From contig JAWNGF010000001.1 in NCBI GenBank assembly GCA_037039685.1, positions 124,001-188,000 on the forward strand: DNA of 64,000 nucleotides, written 5' to 3'. How positions within the stretch are numbered: the first letter of the stretch is position 1; each line of letters opens with the position of its first letter. Below the pieces are notes generated by a model. The model was given only the letters and a program-made list of their open reading frames with translations, made no database searches and was not told the DNA's origin. The position numbers and the translations under genes are program-made. Below are positions 37,859 through 49,570 of the stretch, in pieces. Origin of the DNA: Ceratobasidium sp. AG-K (lineage: Eukaryota; Basidiomycota; Agaricomycetes; Cantharellales; Ceratobasidiaceae).

Positions 37859-40800
37859 CTAGTCATCCTGGCCCCATATAAGCAATGGATACGCAAGCTT
37901 GGAGCTGCGGTCCACTATCCACCATTGCTTCCTATCCTTGATCCGTCCCACGGCGCACTGAACCGTGTTTGCATCTACAACCTCGCCAGTTGACAACTCG
38001 CCCTTGTACCAGATGACACTGTGCTTGTAGGTATCTTCTCGAGTTGTTTTGGCTTCCAAAACAAGCGCAAGTAGCAGTACATGGGCCTTACTCTTTTGAC
38101 TCACAGTCGAGTTGGCTGAGAGGGGGAGTTCAAATATACTGTGCAGTTGCCCGTAATGCGATTTTTGGTAGAGGTTTTCCGGCGCGTTCCTGCGATGCGC
38201 AAGCCTGTCGAGCAGTAGCTCGTACTTGAAACTTGTTATTACAGACAAGTAGAATATATGCTAGGCCTACCCGAACAAACAAGGCGTTGCGTCTGTCAGG
38301 GCGCAGCTTATGATAGCCACGCACATGGATCAAATCGCCACCTTGAATCATTTTGACACACGCCCACTGGTGTACTGAATCAGGAATGACCTCCTTGGCG
38401 TCGGTCATGGAGACTTTAAATGCAGTTGTAAGGTACTTTGCGATCTTGTTCCATAGTTGATTGTCAATGTATAGTCGTTGGGAGTGCGGGCCAAGTAGTG
38501 TGATTGTAGGGTCTAAAAATATGTTATACAATTAGTCAGAGACAGCAAGAGAACCACTTACACCCTGCAACAAACTCCCCCTGAGAATCTTTGTCCTTGT
38601 CCAATGACTTTGTCTTGCCAAACCTAACGCAGTCATGCAAGTCATATATCTCCCTGACAACATGGAGCATAGCTGTATTGCAAATGCGTTGAGTGATGTT
38701 GCTCCATGGGTACCTTTGGCTCTTGACAGATGTGCCAATAAAACTGCAGTAACGTTCCATCGGGTAGGACCAGTAACACCAGATTGGGCCAATCTGTTCA
38801 ATTGAGTCAGCAACGTGCAGGAGGTAGTGAACATTAACTGGGCATGCTTGAAGTTGATTGGCGTCATATTGATAGTATATCCTAATAGGTACAATCAGTA
38901 AATTAACGCATATATGCACCCAATCGTACCTTTCATATTCTTGAACCCACTGTGCAAATCCTTCTCGGATCTCATCTATTTCCATGCGCTTCATTGAGTA
39001 GTCCATACATTGATTCATCAGGTTCACTAGTCGGACAAAATGGACATAGTATGTTGATTTGATAAAGCGCCGGCGAAGTAAACTTGGAGCAAGTTGAGTT
39101 GCCCAGAGACACCAAGATTTGGCGATAAAATGTGATCGCTGATTCAGATGAGGTACTCAACAACCAAAGCTTGAAGGAATTGTTGATCCAGACTCTTCAC
39201 AGACGTCGCCCAAGGCTTGCCAGAGTTCAGGTGACATCAGATATTGTTCCTTGCCGTCATTGTATTTATTGAATTTCCCAGTCCATAATTCAGCAAGTTG
39301 GGGAATTAGATTCAGCCAAACCATGTGCATTATCTTGGTTGGAAAGGACGTGGGGACCCTGATGGATGGAAGGCGTGCAAGGAGTGAGACACCTTTGACA
39401 CCCAAGTCTCTGGCAAGTTTGGCGGCGGCGGATTCGTTTTGGGTCCTTAAGACTTTGGCGCTGAGTCTCAGGGTCTCATTGTGCATGCGTAAAGGCAGCT
39501 GGAGTGGGTCAATTGAGGCACCGTCAGGTCAATGGAGTGGGCAATACAAGTGTTTACCACCTTTGACTGTATGCCCGGGAATGGCAATGATCTGGCAAAA
39601 GCGACAAGGGTATTGAGCATTATGACCAAGGAACTCTAGAATCTTAGTAATTGCTGGAATGTCGCCAAAACCAGTAAGAAGATGACCGCACAAGGAGAAA
39701 ACCTCCTCATTAAGAATATCAATCGCTTCAATGCCCTCAGTCAGCTGTACAAGCTTGTCAATCAGAGGCTGCAGAAACAAGTTCAAGTCCTTTGGCAAGT
39801 GGGGCCCGGGGACGACACCAACACAAATAATATTCTCCAAGAGGAATTGGATTTCAGGAGGGAAATTGTAGTTGACAATGATCAAGGGCCAGCAGGAGTT
39901 TTTGTGTTGCTTGAAAGGGCACATGCCATCAACAGAGAGACCAAGAGCCAGCTTGCGCACGTCAGAGAAGAATTTGTAAGGCTGTTGAACGTCATCAATG
40001 GTGACAAAGCTATCACATAACTCCTGATAGATGCATGAATCGAATATGTCTTCGATTAAGTCATGGGTTTTCTTGTAGTTAGAGCAATAGCAAAGGAGTT
40101 TGGCCGTCCAAGGGTTGCGAAAAAGCGCAAGGAGCTGAGGAATGAGGGGAATGTAAGTGAATACAGCGCACGGCGCACCAGCGGCATTGTAGCAAGGGGA
40201 TCGACAGTATGGACATTCTTCTAAGCCGGCAAGGTAGCCAGTGAACAGGACGCACGAGTTTCGACAGCAATGGTAATCAATCAAATTGAGCCCCGAGAGC
40301 TTGAGCATTCAAGTCCGCAAGCGTTTCAGTGACGGCAGATCTAAGTGCGGGATGTCTTTACGGACAAAATCCCAGCTCATAGCGGCATAAGTATGCACGC
40401 CGAGTCGATGTTGGACAATGAAATCGAAGGTACAAATGTCCCCAAGTTCTTCAGGGGCAAGATTTGCTCGTGCTAAGAGAGATTAGCATGAAGAAATCAC
40501 AAATAAGGTGTGACTTACCATTTTTTGCCGCTTCCATCCTAACTCCCCCTCAAGTAAATGCGTCGGGGGCCAGTCCGTATGTTGCAGGGTTCAATTCTTC
40601 AATATCTTCTTTGGCAGGCTGAGCATCGGCTTCTGAGTCAAGGACTGAGATGATGTCGGATGGAATTGGGTTGTTACTGGAAGATTCAGCATCAAGTTCA
40701 CAATTTGGCTGTGCTCGCAGAACTTCAGCCCACAAACCAGTCAAGTCAACCTCAGGGATTGGGGGGTCGGGATCAAGAGGCCAATGTAAAGGTGGGGGAG

Positions 40801-41118
40801 ATCCACTAGCTGATCGACTTCCGGGGTTGTCATAGTTGGCGGGCGGGGGATTGGCAAGCGCAAGGCTGCGTGAATGGTGAACACAAATTGCCTCTAAGCT
40901 TGAGTGGTGACAAAGATTAGATCTATATGCGCAATGCGAGTTTAGTTAGCCAAGGTTAAGCATCGAAATATGCAGGCTACCACCCACCTTAGCCTTGCTA
41001 GATTCAACTTTGCATGTTTCGCTTGTAGGTGTCTCTTCTGAGTCTCAGTAACAACCATATTTCCACACCTACAGGCGCATGGTACCCTTTGTTTTGCCGC
41101 ATTTGCTTTGGGAGGCAT
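37859..41118 (-). pseudogene. Tnp2-type CACTA transposase, interrupted by stops
   Basis: Starts MPPKANAAKQRVPCACRCGN at 41118, a zinc-ribbon-like N-terminus. The central Tnp2 domain (40308-38536) reads LIDYHCCRNSCVLFTG, ECPYCRSPCYN, DVRKLALGLSVDGMCPFKQH, CWPLIIVNYNFPPEIQFL and GPHLPKDLNLFLQPLIDKL, then CRFCQI, LPSIRVPTSFPTKIMHMVW and LLRRRFIKSTYYVHFVRLV. C-terminal exons reach 37859. In-frame TGA codons at 39529-39531 and 39157-39159 interrupt the central domain, and both fit CGA-to-TGA changes after a T. Several introns are needed at either end and were not all traced. The gene is divergent from the disordered protein gene at 41488. Confidence 0.85.
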
Positions 41119-41487
41119 GGCATGGGAGGGGCATATAATGCAAGTGGTGTGTGGCGTGCGTGGCACAGCGTACCATGCATGGCATGTGTCCGTGCGCGCT
41201 GTCAGAAATTTACAGGCTTGGCGCTGATGTAAGCGTTGCGCGCCCAACCTATAAGTACCCGACCCCCCTTGACCGTGACAATCCTCCCCCGCTTTGCCCC
41301 CCCCCCCCCCACTCTTGCAGTCTTATAATTCGGCATAAGTAAGTGCACCAATAACATTTCCTGTATGCTCTGCTTGCTGCATTTATTGCTAACTGAGTCT
41401 CCACCAGATTTCATTTGGTGGCGGGACATCTGTGTTTTTGACCAACACCCACCTTCCTTGTACCAAATCATCACGTAGATCATTCCA
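41119..41487. other. Divergent promoter region inside the CACTA element
   Basis: 369 bp between the starts of the Tnp2 gene (-) and the AT-hook gene (+). It contains a C15 run near 41299 and the repeated GGCATGG/CATGGCATG motif around 41117-41180. Both genes must be driven from here. Confidence 0.6.
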
Positions 41488-43634
41488 ATGGCTCCCGGAG
41501 GTAGGTGACAAAGTATATTACCATGTCTACAATCTAGCTAAAGCACTCATTATACCAGGTGCACATGCCAAACCCAAACCCCGTGCGGGGAGCGCAAGCG
41601 CCACACCGGCAAATCAATCAAGCGATTTGCCGGCGGGATCAAAAAGTAGGTGATCGACGCTAGCTGATAATGACCTTATTGATCAACGGCTGTGCAGTCA
41701 AGGTCGATTACTCGCCGAATGGCCGAACTGTTCGCATCACGTTACCCGACGGCCAGCGGGAATCCTGGAGCATGATCGAGAAGCCCGAGGAACCCTGCAA
41801 AGGTACGCAGCACAAGATGAGGATGGAGGAATCGCAGGGCGCAGGGAGGCACCAGTCATACCTGGATATCCTGGTGAGCTTAACGTGATTTTTTTTCGTG
41901 ACTTTAGTATTTATCTTTGACTTCCTTAATAGGCCACCGCTCGGCGTGAATCCCATTCGCTGCTGGGTGCTAGTATGGAGACGATCACATGGCAAGGGGT
42001 CTCGTTGGTCAACAAGGGCGACCTCACAAAAAATGTAAGTAAATTTCCTATTTCTAATCTAGCCTATTTACATCAACGCCGTCCCAGGTGCGTAACGCGC
42101 ACCCCATCCTGTGGCGCTTCCGGGCCAACTGGGCCGCCGAAGCGATCCTCCAAAACTGCCTCTCAAATAAGCGGGACAATGGCAAGCGGAAGGGCCAACC
42201 TCGGAAGAAGAAGGCCAAGGTCGAGGTCGATGACACTGAAGATGCCGACGACCTGAACCAGGAGAACGGCCAGGGCGGAACGGGGGGGCAGGACGACCAA
42301 GATGCGGGCTCAGGCGAGAATCAAGACGATGGCAACGGCCAGGGCGATGCGAACAACAACGGCGACGGCGTCAACGAGGGGGAAGGTGACGGGGATGGGG
42401 ATGGGGACGACGACGGCAATGGCCCAAGCAAGGATCAACAACAGAGCCAGGACGTGCGCGACGACAAGGACAACAAGGACGACGAGGACGACAAGGACGA
42501 CAAGGACGACGAGGACGAAGAAACACGGGTAACAACTTATACTGCAGCTTCAAAGGTGAGTAACGAGTGTCGGTTTCAGCTTGAACTATACTGATTGATC
42601 AAACAGAAGCGCAAGTGGATCGAAGACGACGAGGACGAGGAAGGCGGCGATGACCAGGAAGATAGCGGCGACGGCGACGACAAGACCTGGGTCGACGACG
42701 ATGCTGATGCTGACACCGAGACGGCCACCGAAATCATCGCCAGCTCGCCTGAGCGCCCACCAGCTCGCACACCGTCCCCTCCATCGACACTTCGCAACAC
42801 GTCCCCCGTCCGTAACGTCGATATCACCTCATCGGCTCCCGCCAGTGGATTGGCAAACGGTGCTCAGGTAAGGGCAATAACCATCTTTACGTTCTACTAC
42901 CTAACGCGAAGGTAGAAACGTAAAGCCGGCACTCTTGTGGAGGAGAGCTCCCAGTCCTGGGCCGCGGGCTACCAGCAGGAAGTTCTGGACTCCGAGCTCG
43001 ACTCTCGCAAGCGTGCACCAAAGAAATCGCGGGCCGAGAAGCCGGTTCCCGACCTTGTGGAGGTCATGGAGTCTACCAACCCCGAGCCGAACGCCGACCC
43101 TCCAACCAAGTCCAAGAAGCAAACCAGGGCCGGCCCTGTATCTCAGCCCGACGTCCCCCTGCCTGCTCCCATACCTGATCCGCCCGCTCCCAAGTCCAAG
43201 CCCAAGCCCGTCGACAAAAAGGGCAAATCGACAGCCCCTCCCACGGCCCCTCCCGCCGATCCTCCCGCTCCCGAGCCTGCCAATGCGAGGACCGACAAGC
43301 GCCGCAACGCGACCAGGGCCCCCGCTGATCCTGCACCCCCTAAAGGCCCTGCTCCGGCGACGAAGGGGAAGGGAAAGGGGAAGGGAAAGAACACCGATCA
43401 AGACGTGCCCGCCCCCGACACCGATGTCAATGCTCCTCCGGCCCCAGGCCCTTCCCGACGCGGCAGGCCTCCTGCGACAGGCGGTAAGGTCGTGACCCGA
43501 TCGGCGAAGCAAGAACTTGTCCAGCAAGTCGATCTAGCTAGCCCGGAGCCACCCAAAAGGTAAGTCTCATTCACCTCGTCAATTGAAATCACTCATAGTC
43601 GTTTGGCAGGGGTAACCGTCGCGGTCGCAAGTAA
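41488..43634 (+). CDS. Disordered, charged AT-hook protein carried by the CACTA element
   Basis: Probable nuclear DNA-binding accessory protein of the transposon. Several exons from ATG 41488 (MAPGG) join in frame. A short folded part has VDYSPNGRTVRITLPDGQRE and WSMIEKPEEPC, then NAHPILWRFRANWAAEAIL. An extremely acidic Asp/Gly/Asn-rich run follows (42230-42520), then a second acidic block (KRKWIEDDEDEEGG), a Pro/Lys-rich stretch, and an AT-hook (PSRRGRPPATGG) near 43465. The last exon encodes GNRRGRK. Exon ends are GT-AG and no lesion was found, unlike the neighbouring transposase. Plant CACTA elements carry a second product that binds subterminal repeats (TnpA); this could have a similar job, but I see no sequence similarity to it. 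Confidence 0.75.
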
Positions 43635-44241
43635 CAGTGGAAAACCCCCGTCTGACTTGTAAGTTGGCCGTCTGCAAACCTATTGACTACTTATAACTCG
43701 CGCAGTATCCAGTATACCATGTGCTCGAAGGCTGGGACCGAACGAGCGGCATTCGGACCGTTTTTCTTTTCCCGGGGGTTTCCCCCGTATTCCTCCTTTG
43801 CTAATGCTTTTCTGGGTTTGCTTTCTATCCGGCGCTATTCATCTTATTTCGATTTTACGGACAATCGCGCCGGATTTTCGCTTTTTACGGACTTTTCTCC
43901 GGTTTCGTTCGTAGATACGTGCATTTATCTCGTGTTTCACGCCGTTTCTCCCTGTATTTTTTCGTATTACGTGCCTTTTATCCGTGTTCGTTCGTGGTGT
44001 TCTCCGTGTAATCCGTCGTTTCGCCCCGTGTTGTAAATGTCCGTAAAAATAATCGATTTTATGCCATTTACATTACACGGTGAGAACCCCAGCGGGCTGG
44101 CCCGTACACGTGGGTCCGTGATTTGCCAAAATCACGGACATATTTCCCATATAAAAAATCACGGGCATATTCCAGGTGCGACACGGAGGTCCTGCCCGTG
44201 TTCTTGCCTCCGTAAAACACGGAACTCCGTGGTCCACAGTG
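43635..44241. repeat. Right subterminal and terminal repeats of the CACTA element
   Basis: Contains many copies of TTTACGGAC, CCGTGTTT and AAATCACGG-type motifs in both orientations and ends CCTCCGTAAAACACGG...GGTCCACAGTG, the inverted match of the left end. A 117-codon frame over 43683-44036 is only repeat sequence. Confidence 0.8.
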
Positions 44242-45887
44242 CAGGACTGCATTTAGGTACACACTGGTATGAGGGCTTTATGGATCGCCACCCCAAGCTT
44301 GCCATAACTACACGTAAACGAATTGACGAGCGTCGGGTAATGGCAAAAAATCCCGCATATATCATGGAGTTCTATGTCATGGTGAGAGAACCATAGTTGC
44401 AAGCCCCCAAAGAATGCCGTTGACTTTCAAGCAGCTCTCAAATATATGTCACAAACTCAATATCACTGCACCTAATAAATTTAACATGGACGAAAAAGGC
44501 TTCCGCATTGGGTTGATTGGCAACGAGAAGGTGGTGGTGATGCGACGAAACCCTGACCGTAAAGATGGCTACGCTGGCGGGGCTAAGCAAAGTATGTGAA
44601 TTGCATTTATTGAGTCTGGTCATCTATAGCTCATCGTTGCTTATCAGGCGGGGACCAGCAGACAGTCACAAGCATTGATTGCATTTGTGCCGATGGTACT
44701 GTGCTGCCCCCAATGATTATCATGAAGGGCAGAAACGTCCAAAAGTCGTGGGCAAAAGATAGTCCATTACCTGCAGGCACCCGTTGGGCGGCCTCTCCGA
44801 GTGGCTGGACAAATAACAAGCTAGGGCTCGAGTACATCAAGGCCTTCGATGAGTGGACGGCTGATAAAGCGTGAGTTATCTGCACTAACCACGACCCAGT
44901 ATCCAAACTGATGTTTGGCTCACAGCACGGATGGCAAATGGCGATGCCTCATTGTTGATGGACATGGCTCCCACCTATCATATGAGTTCTTGCACTATGC
45001 AAATAGTGCTCGAATTGTGGTTGTCGGCCTCCCGAGTCATACCACTGACTTCCTCCAGCCCCTTGATCGGGTGATATTTCGTGTGCTTCAACGTAACTAC
45101 GGTCACGCAGTCGACGAGAGAGCCAGACAAATGCTAGCAATCAACAAAAAGAGTTTTGCCTGGTGAGCACTCCCCGAGTCAATTTCTAGCATTGCAAAAT
45201 GACTGAAACATGTAAATGAATAATGTTCCCAGCCTCCTACATGAAGCTCGAGAGAAAACCTACACACCCGATATGATCAAATCAGGCTTCGAATCGACAG
45301 GAATTGAGCCGTTAAATGCTTACCGATCAACTGTGATGCAAGACTTTCGTGCATGGTTAATTGCCGAGCACGGTGGTCCTCTCTCCCACTCCACAGCCCT
45401 AACAAAAGACGAGCTAAACCCCCGGCAGCTTCGGGACTTGATCGTCGAGGATTGCTACAACATACTCAACAGTACGCTTGCGAGTACGGACACTCTGCGT
45501 CAAGCGCTGGCTGATGCACTTGCTGTGGTGGATGGTGCGGAAGCCAGGGCACTTCTGGCCGAAACCGAGCTCAGCAAGCTTCGAAAGGCGACAAGAGAGC
45601 GAGCTGTACCACGGGCACGACGTGGAAAAGTTGGGCGGGCTCGTGTATACACCCAAGCCGAGATTGAAGAGGTGCACGAGCAGGAGCTGTCACGTGCCCA
45701 AAGCATACCCACCAAAGGGCGCCCAAGAGGACGAGGCAGAGGCCGTGGGCGTGGAAAAGCGCGTGGAAGCACCGGAAGGGGTCGGGCTATTAGCCCAAGT
45801 GACTCAGAAGGTTTTGTGGAGGGAATCTGGTCGCCCACTGAAAGTTCGGCATCCGGTTCCACTTCCGAATCGGAAATTTCCGCCTAG
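44242..45887 (+). pseudogene. Pogo-like transposase, C-terminal DDE part (interrupted gene)
   Basis: Continues the gene broken at 37390. It reads GLHLGTHWYEGFMDRHPKL (end of the CENP-B-like domain), then the catalytic domain: KFNMDEKGFRIG (first Asp), CLIVDGHGSHLSYEF (second Asp) and QPLDRVIFRVL (third Asp). Introns lie near 44592-44646, 44871-44926 and 45163-45231, all GT-AG and in phase. After SGFESTGIEPLN comes a coiled-coil and an RG-rich basic tail (GRPRGRGRGRGRGKARGSTG) ending at 45887. Apart from the insertion, this half looks undamaged, so the CACTA element probably arrived while the gene was still young. Confidence 0.9.
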
Positions 45888-46246
45888 CTCGCTCCCAAAC
45901 CCGCCCTCAAAAAATTCCGAAATCTGTAAATAAAATAAGTTATGTCAATTGAGTACTGATACTTTTATATACATGCAAAAAACCGCAAAATTCGAAGTGG
46001 AATTGCTTGCATTCCACTTCACCCGGGAATTCCACTACAGGGGTTTGTACGGTACATAAAATATTTTACACTCCGACCGACATATGAGGGGAAGGGCTCA
46101 GGATCTGAATAAAATCAACCACATCGCTCCTTGACTTGTTATACTTTTTTCTCTTTTTTTTCGTTCAAAATCACCATCAATTTGTGAGTTTGAAGTGCAT
46201 ATACCTGCCTTATATCTAGTATATGCTCATGTTTCCTGCAGCAATC

Positions 46247-46858
46247 ATGCCCGAGACTCGAAAGCGCCTTGCACATCGGGAGAAGCTCAAGGTTATCGAC
46301 TTGTACCATAGGAACAAGTACAAGATGTCCATGGATGACTTCTTGGTCATCCTCAGGCATGAGGGCTTCGCAACTATATGCGCGCAAACTATCTACCGTT
46401 ATGTTCACTCCGAGGAGACAGTTCGTCGGCACCTGGCTAACAATGCTTATATTCAGGTATATCACCCTCATCAACAATTACATGACCGGTCTCAACCGTC
46501 ACATCCTCTTGCTCTGCGACAATTGCTCCCCGCATCGCCTTCACCCGGGCACGGTCTTCTCGCACGTCAAGATTGTCTTCCTCTCGCCAAACCTCACATC
46601 GTGGCTCCAGCCGATGGACGGGGGAATCATCCGGACGTTCAAAGCGAACTACCGACGGCTCTTGAGTCAGCACGCTCTCGATCGTGACGCGCTCGGCGAA
46701 GCGGAGCCATATCATATCCACCAACTCGATGCCATGCGTCTCGCCGCTCGGGCCTGGGACAATGTCTCCCCCGAGACAATTCGAAACTACTGGCGCCACA
46801 CCGGCATCTATCCAGATGTGCGGTTGTTGGAGGAGAGGCTCGCACGGGCACACCTTTA
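46247..46858 (+). pseudogene. Second DDE (Tigger/pogo-type) transposase relic, internally deleted
   Basis: Begins MPETRKRLAHREKLKVIDLY, a helix-turn-helix N-terminus. Near 46455 it jumps, with a change of frame, to the late catalytic domain: HILLLCDNCSPHRL, KIVFLSPNLTSWLQPMDGGI and NYWRHTGIYPD, ending at 46858. The segment with the first catalytic Asp is missing. It is a different family from the adjacent pogo element and lies only about 200 bp outside its right end. No terminal repeats were recognised. Confidence 0.8.
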
Positions 46859-47352
46859 GTTGCTATTGTCGACTCATATGTATCCTGTCACGCTTGATGC
46901 GGGCTGGTGCCACTCGTTTCATTAGCTGTAGTCACTCGTTTATAAATTATTCAAGTGGAACCCAACCAAGTGAAGAAGCAAAGACCCGCCAAACTTTCCT
47001 CCGGATTTCGGTTCCAATAAACTCGCTATGAATCAATCTGAGGTTCCGCTGCGGGTATATACTTCTATATACAGTATATTTCTCCGCACACACATGAGTC
47101 TGTTACGACTGAATCTGCAGGGGACGAGCGGTACTCTGTATGTTCCAACTGATCCACAGATCTGGATCCTACCCAAGCTCAGCGACCAGTGAGGGATTTG
47201 CACTGCGATAGCACGGTGCTATATGTAGCAACCCTGTGTAGTCCTTCTTGGAATCCTGGTATCATTTATGAACGCATACAAGCTATTTGAGCAATCTTTA
47301 AAGCTCGTAAACTACGACCACTGGATGCGCGAATTGATTGTCCGCCTAGGAA
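46859..47352. other. Spacer between the transposase relic and the P450 gene
   Basis: 494 bp without a supportable gene. No terminal repeats are seen. Confidence 0.6.
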
Positions 47353-49570
47353 TTATTCAATTTCCTCTCTCAACCACTCCTCACAGCCCTCCTTTAGGTT
47401 AATGGCACACAAAAACGGTAGTGGATGGCTACAACCACTCCCGTAAACATTAAATCTATTTTAAAAGTCGCTGAACCAACCTGATAATATCGTTTGTATA
47501 ATGTTCTTCGGGCGTGATTTCTAAGCCGTTTCCGTCTTTGGCTTTCGTGATGTTGAAGTTTGCCAGAGTATTGCTACGAATTCGCTTAGTGAGGAACACA
47601 GACATGCAAACAATGCATATTACCTAACCGATAGCCACATTGACTGCTGGGCCACGTGAATACCGGGACATATTCTAACAAAGCGCTCGTAAGTTTAATC
47701 CACGGGATATATATAGGGTTTCAAGTTACCTGCGACCGAAGCCAAACGCATAAGACTCTGGGTCGGGCGGAGGATTCGCAACGAGATAGCGTTCCGGCAT
47801 GAATCGCTCTGGCTCACAGTACACTTCTGGATTGTGCATAATTTGCCTAAGACACGCTGGGAATCAAACTTGGACCTAATAGCATACAGTCGGAAGCTCA
47901 CCAGGAGTTGACAATAACTAACGTATCTGCCGGAATTCGGTAGGTTTTCCCTCCGGAAACGACGTTTTCATCATCCTCGCTGCCCGATTGATGGGGAATG
48001 ATATTGGCTACGGGGTGCCATCGGAGAAGTTCACGCACGAGCGCACTTGTGTACGGCAGTTTTGGTCGATCTTCGGGCATGAGGAACTTGGACCACGAAG
48101 GGTCGTCGATTAGCCGCTGCTTCATGTATGCTGTGATTTCGGCTTGCGCCTTGGCTTGCACGTCTGGGTAGAGTGTCATGGCAAGAAAAAATGATTGAAC
48201 CACTGACACAGTGGTATCAGATGCGGCCCCATATAGCGAGGCTGCCAGTGGCTAGTGAAGTTTATTATTAGTGGCAAATACCCAGATGCAAACCCCCCGA
48301 AACACTGACTTTGATATGTTGCTTCGTTTCGTCGCTAACGGGCTTCCCGTCCTCGGATTGCAGTAACTTGGACGTGAAGGAGTCTTCTGCTACACCCTCT
48401 GCCTAGGGAGTTTGAACTTTCAATTAAGGCCAGGATCAATTGCGTCTATAGCAATTGGCAGGCTTACCATTTGTTGTTGAACGAACTCAAAAGGTTCATC
48501 GCGATACGCATTACCCAGACGTCGCCAAGCTTCAACTTGGCGCCGGAAAGTTGCAAATGGGAACCAGGTAGGGACATATCGCACTGTAGGTGGGCAATAA
48601 GGGATCGGGGTCAAGGGATCCAGACTATGACGTACGAGGCGGAAATATATCCACAGTCCATTTGGCGGGTCGCAAGGCTGTGGTAAAAATTAGGGTCTAA
48701 ACCTCGATTATGGTCTGACGGCATACCATCGGAGAACGCAACCATGACCTCTTCGGCAATCTGAACAAAGCGGTCGTCGGGAGACTCAACCTTGCGTCCA
48801 TATGCCATTCGAACGGCTATGCTGGCCGACATGCTTGAATGACATGTAAGTGGAGACAATTTAGCTGTAGTCATTGTAGTCTCACAAGTGAACGTTTTCC
48901 ATAAAACCAGTGGGGTTATCGGCAAGTTGTTGTAGAAATTTCCGCACTTCATGCCTTTGCAGCGGGAGATAATCCGGCGCGACGCGATTGTTGAGTGCTC
49001 GTTGAAGCAAAGTGCGGTAGTACTTGAGCCTTGGCCCGTAGCTCAGAAATATTATTATGTCCTCGTCCCATCCAAGCCTATGCTGAAAGTATTAGCGTTT
49101 ACTGCCGTTTAGTCTCACTTCCCCCTCTCAACAACGTACAAGTTGATCATATACCTAACCGGGCGGTTAGAATAGTTGGCTGCCCTCTTGTCGAAAAGCT
49201 CAGACACGATACGAGGATCGGATACCACAATATGGTACATCTGAAGTATTCTTATGGTAATTATGGGCCCTGAGAGCGCTCAGAGTGCGGACAAAAGCAG
49301 CGGGAATAGAGTTTACCATAATAATCAGCGTACTCTGCAAACTTGAGCCAGAACGCACTGGCATTTCGAACCTATCGTGCGAGGGTTTTGAATGCTTTCT
49401 ACTATTAGTAATCCTTTACTCACTTCTAGCGCATTACCCAGTATAATGTTCCCTTTTGGACCCGGTGGAAGTGGCACAGAATGCTTTGGGCGATACCAGG
49501 AATATAATAAAAGACAAAACACTCCTCCAGCGAGGGCTGCTAGCGGTACATCGCTAGTCATGAACTGCAA
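47353..49570 (-). CDS. Cytochrome P450 monooxygenase
   Basis: Heme-thiolate monooxygenase, anchored in the endoplasmic reticulum by an N-terminal segment (PLAALAGGVFCLLLYSWY) followed by the proline hinge PLPPGPKG. Many short introns separate exons reading WLKFAEYADYYG, IVVSDPRIVSELFDKRAANY, SNRPV, LGWDEDI, PLQRHEVRKFLQQL and AVRMAYGRKVESPDD. The oxygen-binding I-helix is SLYGAASDTTVS, the K-helix is VRELLRWHPV, and PERYLVANPP precedes the heme loop AFGFGRR/ICPG, which is split by an intron. The C-terminus after a last intron is SHPLPFLCAINL. The start could be 49570 (MQFM) or 49561 (MTSDV). I see no lesion. It looks like the basidiomycete group often labelled O-methylsterigmatocystin oxidoreductase-like, but its substrate cannot be inferred, and no biosynthetic cluster surrounds it. 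Confidence 0.92.

Larger units (their letters stand above)
37391..44241. mobile_element. CACTA (EnSpm-type) DNA transposon nested in the pogo transposase gene
   Basis: The termini are CACTGTGGACC at 37391 and its reverse complement ending at 44241, flanked by the 3-bp duplication CAG (37388-37390 and 44242-44244). Behind each end lie several subterminal copies of CCGTGTTTT/AAAACACGG-type motifs, the usual transposase-binding arrays of this group. Left copies lie at about 37415-37660, right copies at about 43900-44230. The cargo is a Tnp2 transposase gene (-) and a divergently transcribed disordered AT-hook protein gene (+). Length is 6,851 bp. Removing the element and one CAG restores the host frame, which confirms the boundaries. 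Confidence 0.93.
36767..46052 (+). mobile_element. Pogo-like (Tc1/mariner superfamily) DNA transposon, split by a CACTA element
   Basis: Both ends start CCGTACA reading inwards (36767 and, in reverse complement, 46052) and each is flanked by TA (36765-36766, 46053-46054), the target duplication of this superfamily. The longer terminal repeats are imperfect. Without the nested element the transposon is about 2.4 kb and codes for one transposase, in pieces at 37063-37390 and 44242-45887. The end assignment rests on the short CCGTACA match and TA flanks, so it is less certain than the gene itself. Confidence 0.7.

Noticed and set aside
42901..43592. Long minus-strand ORFs of 83-208 codons opposite the AT-hook gene
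   Set aside because: They are Gly/Arg-rich mirror images of the Pro/Lys-rich coding strand, with no splice signals or motifs of their own.
43683..44036. 117-codon plus-strand ORF, Phe/Ser-rich
   Set aside because: It is entirely made of CACTA subterminal repeat sequence and has no protein-like pattern.
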